Source: Pseudomonadota bacterium
Lineage (GTDB): Bacteria > Pseudomonadota > Gammaproteobacteria > Burkholderiales > Rhodocyclaceae
Length of the DNA stretch: 35,316 bases
NCBI GenBank assembly: GCA_963205435.1
Contig: CAUJIV010000089.1
Location: 1 to 35,316 of the forward strand
Reading direction: 5' to 3'
Below, piece by piece: positions 1-7,684 of the stretch (within the stretch, counting starts at the first letter, position 1; each line of letters opens with the position of its first letter). The position numbers and the translations under genes were made by a program. The notes beneath the pieces were generated by a model. That model made no database searches. It was not told the DNA's origin and worked only from the letters and a program-made list of their open reading frames with translations.

Positions 1-75
1 GTCCAATTCGACTCGCTCCACCGTCCAGGGCGCCGTCAGCCCAAGCAGTTGTCGGTACAACTCCGCGCTTTCCAT
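1..75 (-). CDS. ISL3-family transposase, N-terminal fragment
   Basis: The first 25 codons of a gene that continues beyond the left edge. The protein starts MESAELYRQLLGLTAPW and continues TVERVELD, which matches the characteristic opening of ISL3-family transposases (a short helix, the LLGL.APW motif, then a beta strand). The start is the ATG at 75-73, preceded by a good GGAGGG ribosome-binding site about 8 bases upstream. The family moves its own IS by a DDE-type reaction. The catalytic residues lie outside the window, so whether the gene is intact is unknown. Nothing downstream in the window belongs to it. Confidence 0.7.
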   Translation of the reverse strand, partial: MESAELYRQLLGLTAPWTVERVELD

Positions 76-141
76 CGCATGCCCTCCATGAAGACCATGC
101 GCGAAAGCGTACTACCTACCCACAGAAATGTCTGAAGGACC
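1..141 (-). mobile_element. End of an ISL3-family insertion sequence (partial)
   Basis: The left edge holds the 5' end of a transposase gene reading leftward out of the window, plus its upstream terminus. Read leftward from 141, the sequence begins GGTCCTTCAGACATTTCTG and continues TGGGTAGGTAG. From memory this resembles the terminal inverted repeats of ISL3-type elements, so I place the outer end at about 141. If so, the 8 bp at 142-149 (GAAATTAT) would be the target duplication expected for this family. The other end lies outside the window, so neither the inverted repeat pairing nor the duplication can be verified. The transposase N-terminus is the stronger evidence; the exact boundary is tentative. 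Confidence 0.55.
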
Positions 142-222
142 GAAATTATGAACAATTCAGGAATATCCGCGTCCTTGGCGCCTTTGCGTTCTCTGCATTG
201 AAGGCGGTTTTGCCCTGTATCT
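142..222. other. Intergenic remnant between IS end and REP array
   Basis: No gene is supported here. The stretch is less GC-rich than its surroundings and runs from the inferred IS end to the first REP palindrome. Text around 170-205 (for example GTCCTTGGCGCCTTTGCG) looks like a degenerate intergenic repeat, but there is no second copy in the window to confirm that. Confidence 0.3.
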
Positions 223-558
223 GTCGCCCTCAAGGGCGACACAGGATGCCTGCTCACGCGGCGTTGGTTTTCACGGCATCAGGTTTTGTAGGTCCGCCTT
301 CAGGCGGACGAGCATCCCAGAGCGCATACGGTCGGGCCATGCACAACGCAGACTTCTTCTGCCTAGCAAAGGCACACGTCGCCCTGAAGGGCGACCTACC
401 CAGAATGTTGATTCTCGCAGATTCGGTTTTCACGGCACACGAATTTGTAGGCCCGCCTTCAGGCGGACAACATCCCGGAGCGCCTGCTGACCAGGCCTTG
501 CCCAACGGCGGCCTCTTACGTTTGGCAATCGCCCATGTCGCCCTGAAGGGCGACCTAC
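223..558. repeat. REP/BIME-like array of five palindromes
   Basis: Five short palindromes occur at 223-240, 288-309, 378-399, 447-468 and 537-558. Two closely related types alternate in opposite orientation. One reads GTCGCCCTGAAGGGCGAC, followed by CTAC in the last two copies. The other reads GTAG and then a GTCCGCCT-TC-AGGCGGAC core. Each can form a hairpin of about 8 bp, and the GTAG/CTAC tails mark orientation as in classic REP sequences. The spacers also repeat: text beginning GGTTTTCACGGCA precedes the second and fourth palindromes, so the array reads as two tandem units of about 155 and 159 bp plus a third palindrome. This is the architecture of a bacterial interspersed mosaic element. 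REPs of this kind are normally mobilised in trans by a RAYT (TnpA-REP) protein; none is encoded in the window. The array lies downstream of the kinase gene, a typical REP position. Confidence 0.8.
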
Positions 559-581
559 ACGGCGGCGGTTCTCAACCCGAC

Positions 582-658
582 ACCCGCAACCCGAAACTCG
601 AAACCCGAAACCCGAAACTCGAAACTCGAAACTCGAAACTCGAAACTCGAAACTCCCA
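582..658. repeat. Heptamer tandem repeat (ACYCGAA) about 11 units
   Basis: A head-to-tail 7-bp repeat with consensus ACTCGAA or ACCCGAA. Nine units from 589 to 651 match exactly with C or T at the third position, flanked by one degenerate unit on each side (582-588 and 652-658). ACCCGAA units dominate the left part and ACTCGAA units the right, suggesting stepwise expansion from one end. It lies between the last REP palindrome and the 3' end of the kinase gene, whose stop codon is only 12 bp further on. Any open frame through it is an artefact of the repeat. Confidence 0.9.
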
Positions 659-670
659 ACCGGCCCCCGC

Positions 671-1609
671 CTACCAGGAAAATTTCTCGCCGAAGGCCGC
701 TTCGTAGCGCGCGGCGATTTCCTCGCGCGCCGGCTTGTGGTTCTGCCCGCCGCGATGGGCGATCTTGATCGAGCCCATCACCGCGGCGAGGCGCCCGGCC
801 CGCTCCCAGTCGACGCCGCGGGCCAGGCCGTAGAGCAGCCCGGCACGGAAGGCGTCGCCGCAGCCGGTCGGATCGACCAGTTCATCGGGCCTGACGCCGG
901 GAATGGCGATGCGCCGGCCGCCGGCATGGATTGCGGCGCCCTCGGCGCCGAGGGTGACGACCAGCGCTTCCACCATGCCTGCCAGTTCCTCGAGCGGCTT
1001 GCCAGTCTTATCGATCAGCAGTTGCGCCTCGTAGTCGTTGACGCAGCAGTAGTCTGCCAGGCGAAGGAATTCCAGCAGTTCCTCGCCGTTGAACAGCGGC
1101 AGTCCCTGGCCGGGATCGAAGATGAAGGGCACGCCGGCCTCGCGAAACTCCCGCGCGTGCTGCAGCATGCCTTCGCGCCCGTCGGGGGCGACGATGCCGA
1201 TGGTCGGCCGTTGCGCGTCGGCGACATGGTTCAGGTGCGAGAAGTTCATCGCACCGGGGTGGAAGGCGGTGATCTGGTTGTCGTCCAGATCGGTGGTGAT
1301 GAAGGCCTGGGCGGTGAAGGTCGTCGGCACTTCCGTGACATGGCTTTGCTCGAGGCCGAGGCGCTCGAGACGGTGCGTGTAGGGCGCCTTGTCCTCGCCG
1401 ACCGTGGCCATGATGAGCGGCTCGCCGCCGAGCAGCTTGAGGCTGTAGGCGATGTTTCCCGCGCAGCCGCCGAACTCGCGCCGCATCGCCGGCACCTCGA
1501 AGGCGACATTCAGGATGTGCAGCTGGTCGGGCAGGATGTGGTTCTTGAAGCGGTCGTTGAACACCATGATGGTGTCATAGGCCATCGAGCCGCAGATCAG
1601 CGTCCTCAT
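671..1609 (-). CDS. PfkB-family carbohydrate/nucleoside kinase
   Basis: A 312-residue ribokinase/PfkB-fold sugar or nucleoside kinase, probably cytoplasmic, transferring phosphate from ATP to a hydroxyl of its substrate. The sequence shows the N-terminal glycine motif FGGCAGNIA (residues 46-54) and the C-terminal signature DPTGCGDAF (246-254), whose second Asp (D252) is the expected catalytic base. The overall form (opening LICGSMAYDTI, NDYEA near 191) resembles the adenosine-kinase-like subgroup common in Betaproteobacteria, but the substrate cannot be read from sequence. It is the last gene of the leftward acc cluster, separated from tpx by 66 bp containing a strong GC palindrome. The start is the ATG at 1609. 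The 3' end abuts the heptamer repeat and REP array. Family call is firm; substrate is unknown. Confidence 0.88.
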   Translation of the reverse strand: MRTLICGSMAYDTIMVFNDRFKNHILPDQLHILNVAFEVPAMRREFGGCAGNIAYSLKLLGGEPLIMATVGEDKAPYTHRLERLGLEQSHVTEVPTTFTAQAFITTDLDDNQITAFHPGAMNFSHLNHVADAQRPTIGIVAPDGREGMLQHAREFREAGVPFIFDPGQGLPLFNGEELLEFLRLADYCCVNDYEAQLLIDKTGKPLEELAGMVEALVVTLGAEGAAIHAGGRRIAIPGVRPDELVDPTGCGDAFRAGLLYGLARGVDWERAGRLAAVMGSIKIAHRGGQNHKPAREEIAARYEAAFGEKFSW

Positions 1610-1630
1610 TGGGCGGATTCCCTGGAGCGC

Positions 1631-1649
1631 GGGCCGGCCGGGCCGGCCC
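1631..1649. other. Perfect GC palindrome between tpx and kinase gene
   Basis: GGGCCGGCC, one G, then GGCCGGCCC: 9-bp perfect arms with a single central base. The transcript of the leftward operon could fold here into a tight hairpin. There is no T-tract, so it is not a standard intrinsic terminator. It may instead cause pausing, processing or 3' protection of the tpx message. Confidence 0.45.
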
Positions 1650-1675
1650 GGATTGATCGATCGACGCCGGCCGCT

Positions 1676-2176
1676 CTACTTCAGCGCGGCCAGGGCAGCC
1701 TCGTAATTCGGCTCCTGCTTGATCTCCGGCACGAGCTCGGTGTAGGTCACCTTGTCATCCTTGTCGATGATGACGACGGCGCGTCCGGTGATGCCGGCGA
1801 GCGGCCCGTCCTCAATGCCGATGCCGTAGTCCTTCATGAACTCGCGGCCGCGCATGGTGGACAGCGCGACGACATTCTTCAGCCCCTCTGCCTCGCAGAA
1901 GCGCTTCATGGCGAAGGGCAGGTCGGCCGAGATGACCAGCACCACGGTGTCGGGCAGGCCGCCGGCCTGCTCGTTGAACTTGCGCGTCGAGGCGGCGCAG
2001 ACCGGGGTGTCCAGGCTCGGCACGATGTTGAGCACCTTGCGCTTGCCGGCGAAATCCTTCAGGCCGAGGTCGCGCAGGTCGCCGGCGACGAGCGAGAAGG
2101 CCGGCGCGGCGGCGCCGGCCTTGGGCAGGTCGCCGCTGAGACGAATGGGATTGCCGCCGAGAGTGACAGTTGCCAT
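1676..2176 (-). CDS. tpx: Thiol peroxidase (atypical 2-Cys peroxiredoxin)
   Basis: Tpx reduces hydrogen peroxide and organic hydroperoxides using thioredoxin. The 166-residue length is normal for the family. The peroxidatic cysteine lies in [16 protein letters not shown] (C60) and the resolving cysteine in KRFCEAEG (C94), the expected Tpx spacing. The Thr and Arg that activate the peroxidatic thiol (T57 and R65) are present. The start is the ATG at 2176, preceded by AGGAGA; the frame stays open further upstream, but that would run back over the end of the preceding gene and lacks family support. It sits 23 bp after the DUF3426 gene and before the PfkB kinase, within the leftward accB-accC-prmA block. 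Family members are often periplasmic in gamma-proteobacteria, but no signal peptide is seen here, so a cytoplasmic location is inferred. Confidence 0.95.
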   Translation of the reverse strand: MATVTLGGNPIRLSGDLPKAGAAAPAFSLVAGDLRDLGLKDFAGKRKVLNIVPSLDTPVCAASTRKFNEQAGGLPDTVVLVISADLPFAMKRFCEAEGLKNVVALSTMRGREFMKDYGIGIEDGPLAGITGRAVVIIDKDDKVTYTELVPEIKQEPNYEAALAALK

Positions 2177-2199
2177 GGTTTCTCCTAGCTTCGGGTTTT

Positions 2200-3057
2200 T
2201 CAGGGATAGAACAGGTAAAGGCGATAGCCGCTGGCGCCGCTGTCGCCGGGATCCAGCAACAGATTCACCGGCAGTTCCGCATTGGCGGCGAAGCCGGCGC
2301 GCAGGTCCGCGTCCTGCGCCAGATAGTCCTCCGGCGCGAACACCTTGCGAACGATAGGCTGGTCGTCCATGTCCGTCAAGGTCAGTTCCAGATGGGGATA
2401 GGCCTGGGCGAAGTCGGCCCGGTTCCTCAGCGTGGCGGCGAGGACCAGCAGGTTCTTCCGGGCCGGATCGGGATGCAGGTCGGAAGCCTCGATGGCGGCC
2501 AGTTCGGCCTTGCGTGGCAAGGGGATGTCGCATTCCAGCCGTTCGCACATGGCCTCAAGGAGAGGGCGCAGCTCGGGCCAGCTTCTCGACAGTTCGCCGC
2601 GGAAAACGTAGGCGGCCTGAGCCGCCAGAAGGGCCAGCGCAAGAAGGCATGCCATGCTCCAGGCGAGAGTGTGTCTTGCCGGCTCGGCGGAGAGGCTGGC
2701 CGATTCGTCCTCCCCTGTGAGCAGGCTGTCGAGGGCGACTGTCTCTTCTTCCCGTGAGGCGGGCTCGACGATGGATGGAGGCGGCCCGGTTTCGGCTTCG
2801 TCGGCGCCTTGCGATTCGGTTTCTGGCTTGGTGGCGACCAGTGCTTCGGGCGGCGGCTCGGATAGTGGTTCCGCGGACGGCGCTGCTGCCGGGGTTGGCG
2901 CGGCGGGTGCGGCGGGCGAGGGCGCGTCGGCCAGCGCCTCGAGGGCGTTGAAGACGGCATTGCAGTGGCCGCAGCGAACCTTGCCGCCGCGCGCCTTGAG
3001 CTGTTCGGGCGTGACGCGGAAGGCGGTGCCGCAGGCGGGGCAGCGCGTCATCATCAT
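2200..3057 (-). CDS. Zinc-ribbon DUF3426 single-span membrane protein
   Basis: A 285-residue protein with an N-terminal MJ0042-type zinc ribbon: [10 protein letters not shown] followed by VRCGHC places four ligands at C6, C9, C29 and C32. A long Ala/Pro/Glu-rich linker (about 40-128) follows, then one transmembrane helix (about 131-152), then a C-terminal domain of about 130 residues typical of DUF3426. Topology is probably ribbon inside and DUF3426 domain in the periplasm. The function is not established in what I know. The gene is a regular neighbour of accBC and prmA in Betaproteobacteria. I chose the first of three consecutive ATG codons because it overlaps the prmA stop as ATGA and has GGAGGG nine bases upstream. 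Stop at 2200; tpx begins 23 bp later. Confidence 0.85.
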   Translation of the reverse strand: MMMTRCPACGTAFRVTPEQLKARGGKVRCGHCNAVFNALEALADAPSPAAPAAPTPAAAPSAEPLSEPPPEALVATKPETESQGADEAETGPPPSIVEPASREEETVALDSLLTGEDESASLSAEPARHTLAWSMACLLALALLAAQAAYVFRGELSRSWPELRPLLEAMCERLECDIPLPRKAELAAIEASDLHPDPARKNLLVLAATLRNRADFAQAYPHLELTLTDMDDQPIVRKVFAPEDYLAQDADLRAGFAANAELPVNLLLDPGDSGASGYRLYLFYP

Positions 3058-3941
3058 GAGCGCGTGCCCTCCAGCAGCAGCCATCCTTCGCGCTCGTCAG
3101 CGGCTTGCAGCTCGAAAGCGGGCCGGTAGGCCTGGCGCACCTGCTCTGCCTGGGTGGCGAGGATGCCCGAGAGCGCGATGCGGCCGCCCAGGCGTGTCCT
3201 CGCCGCCAGCAGCGGCGCCAGCACGCAGAGCGGGTTGGCGAGGATATTGGCGACCACGATGTCGAAGGATGCATCGAGGGCTTGCCCGGCGTGCAGCAGT
3301 TGCAGCGCCACGCCGTTGCGGCGCGTGTTGTCCGCCGCCGCCCTCAGGGCGCCGTCGTCGATGTCGACGCCCGTCACCCGGCCGGCGCCCAGGCGTGCCG
3401 CCGCGATGGCCAGGATGCCCGAGCCGCAGCCGTAGTCGAGCACGCTGGCGCCGGCCGCGACATGCCGGCACAGCCACTCGAGGCACAGCCGCGTCGTCGC
3501 ATGGCTGCCGGTGCCGAAGGCGAGGCCGGGGTCAAGCTCGAGATTGACGGCCCGCGGATCGGGCGCCCGGTGCCAGGACGGCACGATCCACAGGCCGTCG
3601 TTGATGCGGATCGGCTCGAACTGGGACTGGGTCAGGCGCACCCAGTCCTGCTCGGCGACCGGGGTGACCTCGTAGGTCGGCGTCGCGCCCAGCCCCGCCT
3701 CATCCGCAGCCGCGCTGGTGATCCGCTGAATGTCGGCGCCGCGCTCGAACATCGCAATGACGCGGCTGCGCGCCCAGAATTCGGCGGCGCCTTCCCCCGG
3801 CTCGCCGAACTGCGGCGCCTCGCGTGGCGTGCCGGCATCGGCATCCTCCACGGCGACCGAGAGCGCGCCGCGTGACAACAAGGCGTCGGACAAGGCCTCG
3901 GCGTGGCGGGCGTCGGTGGCGATCGAGACGGAGAGCCACAT
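3054..3941 (-). CDS. prmA: Ribosomal protein L11 methyltransferase
   Basis: PrmA trimethylates amino groups of ribosomal protein L11 using S-adenosylmethionine. The 295-residue protein has the family's N-terminal substrate-recognition half and a C-terminal Rossmann methyltransferase. SAM motif I is DYGCGSG (169-175), the acidic ribose-binding segment is GVDID (191-195), AFGTGSHATT (141-150) is the PrmA-specific loop, and ANILANPL (231-238) is the catalytic-loop equivalent of the N-P-P-type motif. It starts at the ATG at 3941, nine bases after the accC stop, and its stop overlaps the start of the DUF3426 gene. The accC-prmA pairing is common in proteobacteria. The enzyme is usually dispensable for growth. 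Confidence 0.96.
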   Translation of the reverse strand: MWLSVSIATDARHAEALSDALLSRGALSVAVEDADAGTPREAPQFGEPGEGAAEFWARSRVIAMFERGADIQRITSAAADEAGLGATPTYEVTPVAEQDWVRLTQSQFEPIRINDGLWIVPSWHRAPDPRAVNLELDPGLAFGTGSHATTRLCLEWLCRHVAAGASVLDYGCGSGILAIAAARLGAGRVTGVDIDDGALRAAADNTRRNGVALQLLHAGQALDASFDIVVANILANPLCVLAPLLAARTRLGGRIALSGILATQAEQVRQAYRPAFELQAADEREGWLLLEGTRS

Positions 3942-3950
3942 GGGACGCGG

Positions 3951-5315
<1,365 letters not shown>

Positions 5316-5339
5316 GGCTCACATGGTCCTGCTGCTGAC

Positions 5340-5361
5340 CGGCCGGACGCCGATCCGGCCG
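5340..5361. other. Hairpin in the accB-accC gap
   Basis: GGCCGGA (5341-5347), a six-base loop, then TCCGGCC (5354-5360), extended by one outer C-G pair. It lies 25 bp before the accC start on the transcript and has no T-tract. It could modulate accB/accC stoichiometry through processing or partial termination; that role is only a guess. Confidence 0.4.
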
Positions 5362-5406
5362 CGGCGCTCAGGCGACAGGCGCCGGGCGGATGCCCGGCCC
5401 GTGCCG

Positions 5407-5865
5407 TCACTCGATGATGAACAGTGGCTGTCCGTATTCGACCGGCTGTCCGTTTTCGACCAGGATGGCCTTGATCACGCCCGAGACATCGGCCTCGATC
5501 TCGTTCATCAGCTTCATGGCCTCGATGATGCACAGCGTCTCGCCGGCCTTCACCGCCTGGCCGACCTCGACGAAGGACTGGGCGCCCGGCGCGGACGAGC
5601 GGTAGAAGGTGCCGACCATCGGCGCCTTGACGGCATGGCCCTCTGCCTCGGCCGGCTCGGCAATCCCGCCGGCTCCGCCGGCAGGCGGCGGCGCTGGCGC
5701 GGCCGGCGCAGGCGGTGGCATCGCGGTGGGCGCCCAGGCCGGCATCTGAACCATGCCACCCTGCTTGGCGATGCGCACCCTTTCTTCCCCTTCCGTGATC
5801 TCCAGCTCGCCGATGCCGGATTTTTCCACCAGATCGATCAAGGCCTTCAGTTTTCTGAGGTCCAT
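5407..5865 (-). CDS. accB: Acetyl-CoA carboxylase, biotin carboxyl carrier protein
   Basis: AccB carries the biotin that shuttles CO2 between AccC and the carboxyltransferase AccAD. The 152-residue protein has an N-terminal helical segment ([17 protein letters not shown]), a flexible Ala/Pro-rich linker (about 43-70) and a C-terminal biotinyl domain. The biotin-accepting lysine is K118 in EAMKLM (115-120). APMVGTFY (81-88) and the hammerhead-type domain start are typical of the bacterial short-chain protein. It is the first gene of the leftward accB-accC-prmA run, with GAGAGAG just before the ATG at 5865. AroQ ends 64 bp upstream, the usual aroQ-accB-accC order in proteobacteria. Confidence 0.98.
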   Translation of the reverse strand: MDLRKLKALIDLVEKSGIGELEITEGEERVRIAKQGGMVQMPAWAPTAMPPPAPAAPAPPPAGGAGGIAEPAEAEGHAVKAPMVGTFYRSSAPGAQSFVEVGQAVKAGETLCIIEAMKLMNEIEADVSGVIKAILVENGQPVEYGQPLFIIE

Positions 5866-5929
5866 CGCTGCTCTCTCATGTCAAAAGTTGTTGCGCCCGC
5901 GACGCTCCGGGTCCCAGCGGGGACGGAAG

Positions 5930-6415
5930 TCAGGAAATGCGCTTGATGGCGTGGTCGAGGGCCAGGCGGTAGCCGTCGCTGCCGAGGCCGCAGACGAGGC
6001 CGACGGCGATGTCGGAGAAATAGGAATGGCGGCGGAAGCCGTCGCGCGCATGGATATTGGAAAGATGCACCTCGACGAACGGAATGGCGACCGCCAGCAG
6101 GGCGTCGCGCAGCGCGACGCTGGTATGGGTGTAGCCACCCGGATTGATGAGGATGAAGGCGACCCCTTCGCTGCGGGCAGCCTGGATGCGATCGATCAGG
6201 TCGCCTTCGTGGTTGCTCTGAAACGTGATCAGCTCGACGGAGGCCGCATTCGTCTGCTCGACGAGGTGGGCATTGATTTCCGCCAGGGTTTCGCTGCCGT
6301 AGATCTCTGGTTCGCGCAGACCGAGCAGGTTCAAATTCGGCCCATGCACGACGAGAATGCGCCGCCTGTTCTTGATGCTGCGGACTGGTTTCGCCACGGC
6401 TTTCTTGGCATTCAT
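5930..6415 (-). CDS. aroQ: Type II 3-dehydroquinate dehydratase
   Basis: AroQ converts 3-dehydroquinate to 3-dehydroshikimate, step three of the shikimate pathway. The 161-residue protein shows the family opening [13 protein letters not shown] (20-32), the catalytic tyrosine in EIYG (Y39), [16 protein letters not shown] (91-106) and the catalytic histidine in EVHLSN (H117). The first 18 residues form a Lys/Arg-rich extension before the usual start of the fold; most relatives begin within about ten residues of the HGPNLN motif. The annotated ATG at 6415 lacks a visible ribosome-binding site and follows a perfect hairpin (6426-6444), so an internal GTG at codon 7 (6397) is an alternative start. 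It lies upstream of accB in a conserved order. Confidence 0.95.
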   Translation of the reverse strand: MNAKKAVAKPVRSIKNRRRILVVHGPNLNLLGLREPEIYGSETLAEINAHLVEQTNAASVELITFQSNHEGDLIDRIQAARSEGVAFILINPGGYTHTSVALRDALLAVAIPFVEVHLSNIHARDGFRRHSYFSDIAVGLVCGLGSDGYRLALDHAIKRIS

Positions 6416-6425
6416 GTCCGCAAGT

Positions 6426-6444
6426 TTGCCGCAAATCGCGGCAA
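6426..6444 (-). other. Hairpin just upstream of aroQ
   Basis: In the gene direction it reads TTGCCGC, GATTT, GCGGCAA: a perfect 7-bp stem with a five-base loop ending 10 bases before the aroQ ATG. It occupies the place where a ribosome-binding site would be expected, so it could limit or gate initiation, or mark that the true start is further downstream. Confidence 0.45.
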
Positions 6445-6477
6445 GATGTCTACAATTCGCTTGTTAATTGAAAAAAC

Positions 6478-7035
6478 TCAATGCGGCTGGAGAGCCGACT
6501 GGATGGCTTTTTCCAAGTCTGCGGCAGCGAACTTTCCCAGTTTTGCCTGTTGCATCTGCCCGTCCGGGCGAAGCACGACGGTGAAGGGCAGCCCTTTTGG
6601 CCGATTGCCCAGATCTGCAGCGAGATCCATGATTTCCAGTTTCGCAACCAGCAAGGGATAGGAAACCGCAATCTCTTTCTGGAAAGCGGCCACTTTCTCG
6701 GCAGAATCGACGCTGATACCAACAAATTGAACGCCATTGTCAGCATGCTCGATACTGATTCTTGAGAATTCCGGCATTTCTTCCTTGCAGGGAGGACACC
6801 AGGTCGCCCAGAAGTTCGCCACCAATACCTTGCCTTTCCATTGCGATAGGGCTTGCGGTTGCCCGCTCAGGTCGGGCAAGGTCAAGGACAGCAGGTGTCC
6901 GGCAGCATCTGCGGTTGGAGCGGATTCGGCGGGGGGAAGCGCCTCCGTTTGTCGTTGGGCGAAAAAATAGCCGTAAATCGCCGCCAGCGTCGAGATTGCG
7001 GCGATCAGAAGGGCAAGGCGGAGATTTCGTGTCAT
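6478..7035 (-). CDS. TlpA/ResA-like membrane-anchored thioredoxin
   Basis: A 185-residue protein with an N-terminal hydrophobic anchor (about residues 5-25, no lipobox cysteine) and a periplasmic thioredoxin fold. The redox motif is WATWCPPCKEEMPEF with the CPPC pair at 80-83, and the cis-proline loop is GLPFTVVLRPDG (P150). This arrangement is typical of TlpA/ResA proteins that reduce disulfides in the periplasm, for instance in cytochrome c maturation or copper-site assembly; the specific partner is not evident here. Its ATG overlaps the stop of the upstream uncharacterised gene by four bases, so the two are translationally coupled. The local base composition is a little more AT-rich than the flanking genes. 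Stop at 6478; aroQ starts 62 bp later. Confidence 0.9.
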   Translation of the reverse strand: MTRNLRLALLIAAISTLAAIYGYFFAQRQTEALPPAESAPTADAAGHLLSLTLPDLSGQPQALSQWKGKVLVANFWATWCPPCKEEMPEFSRISIEHADNGVQFVGISVDSAEKVAAFQKEIAVSYPLLVAKLEIMDLAADLGNRPKGLPFTVVLRPDGQMQQAKLGKFAAADLEKAIQSALQPH

Positions 7036-7640
7036 GACGCCGGGTTTTCCAGAAGCGCCTCGACGGCCGGCAGTCGGGCGCGCTCGGAAATCCGGCCGTT
7101 GCGCCGCCTTCTGGCCCGTTCCATGGCGGGGTTAAAAACAGAAAGCCTGATTGGCATCTCGCTTTGGTCGAATGTAAGCACACACTCAGGAGTCTCAGAA
7201 CCGATTTTCTTCGGCTCATCCTGCTCGAAGTGGATGCCCTTGTTGAGCAGAAAGATCTCGATTTCCTTGCTGCTGTCGGGGAAGGCCTCGAGCTCGATCT
7301 CGGCGTAACGGCCGGCGGTTCCATCCAGCACGGGTCCGGTCAGATAGGGTCGATAGGGCTCGAGCAGGCGCATCGCCTCGGCGGCGGCGCGGCGCATTTC
7401 GAGCAGGCGCGCCTTGTGCTCGCCTTCCTGGTAGATATCCTGGTAGGCGCGCAGTTCTGCCTCGATTTCGCCATTATTGGGCAGGGCCTCGGTGTTCGGC
7501 ACTCCGAGCTGGCGTGCCGCCTTGCGCTTGGCCAGGCCGTAGTCGGCGATGCCATCCTCGGCCATCAGACGCGCGGCCAGGGAGGCGATATTGCGCCGCA
7601 TTGCATTCAGCCTCTGGGAGTTCCGATCGTGGCGAGTCAT
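7032..7640 (-). CDS. Uncharacterised conserved protein upstream of TlpA-like gene
   Basis: A 202-residue soluble protein I do not recognise by name. It has no signal peptide, membrane segment or cysteine-rich motif. The N-terminal half is helical and charged (residues about 5-95). The middle (YLTGPVLDGTAGRYAEIEL, then FPDSSKEIEIFLLNKG) has a beta-rich pattern that faintly recalls minimal nucleotidyltransferase folds, but the usual GS...DxD signature is absent. The C-terminus is basic and ends ERARLPAVEALLENPAS. I favour the ATG at 7640 over an upstream ATG at 7670, because a TAGAAT -10 element (7669-7674) would place the transcript start after that codon. It overlaps the TlpA-like gene by four bases and is divergent from mpl. 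Function unknown. Confidence 0.75.
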   Translation of the reverse strand: MTRHDRNSQRLNAMRRNIASLAARLMAEDGIADYGLAKRKAARQLGVPNTEALPNNGEIEAELRAYQDIYQEGEHKARLLEMRRAAAEAMRLLEPYRPYLTGPVLDGTAGRYAEIELEAFPDSSKEIEIFLLNKGIHFEQDEPKKIGSETPECVLTFDQSEMPIRLSVFNPAMERARRRRNGRISERARLPAVEALLENPAS

Positions 7641-7654
7641 GACGGGTGATCGGT

Positions 7655-7674
7655 TAAAATCGCGCGTCATTCTA
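7655..7674. promoter_or_regulatory. Face-to-face candidate -10 elements (mpl / divergent pair)
   Basis: The 44-bp gap holds TAAAAT on the + strand (7655-7660), placed to start mpl transcripts about 18 bases before its ATG. It also holds TAGAAT on the - strand (7669-7674), placed to start the divergent gene's transcript about 20 bases before its ATG. Neither has a convincing -35 box. The two -10 elements are eight bases apart and point toward each other, so the promoters would overlap and compete. Confidence 0.4.
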
Positions 7675-7684
7675 GCCCATCCCC

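Noticed and set aside
223-658. Possible CRISPR array because of regularly spaced repeats.
   Set aside because: The repeats are 16-18-bp palindromes with 45-70-bp spacers that themselves repeat, in alternating orientation, with no cas genes. The heptamer tract has no spacers. REP/BIME plus a microsatellite explains it.
198-707. A 169-codon open frame on the + strand with internally repeated protein sequence.
   Set aside because: Its internal repeats (FVGPPSGG, AHVALKGDL, ETRN) are translations of the REP palindromes and the heptamer repeat, and its end overlaps the kinase gene. It is repeat-derived, not a gene.
737-2188. A 483-codon + strand frame opposite the kinase and tpx genes.
   Set aside because: Same reason: a shadow of the real - strand genes, with no recognisable domain.
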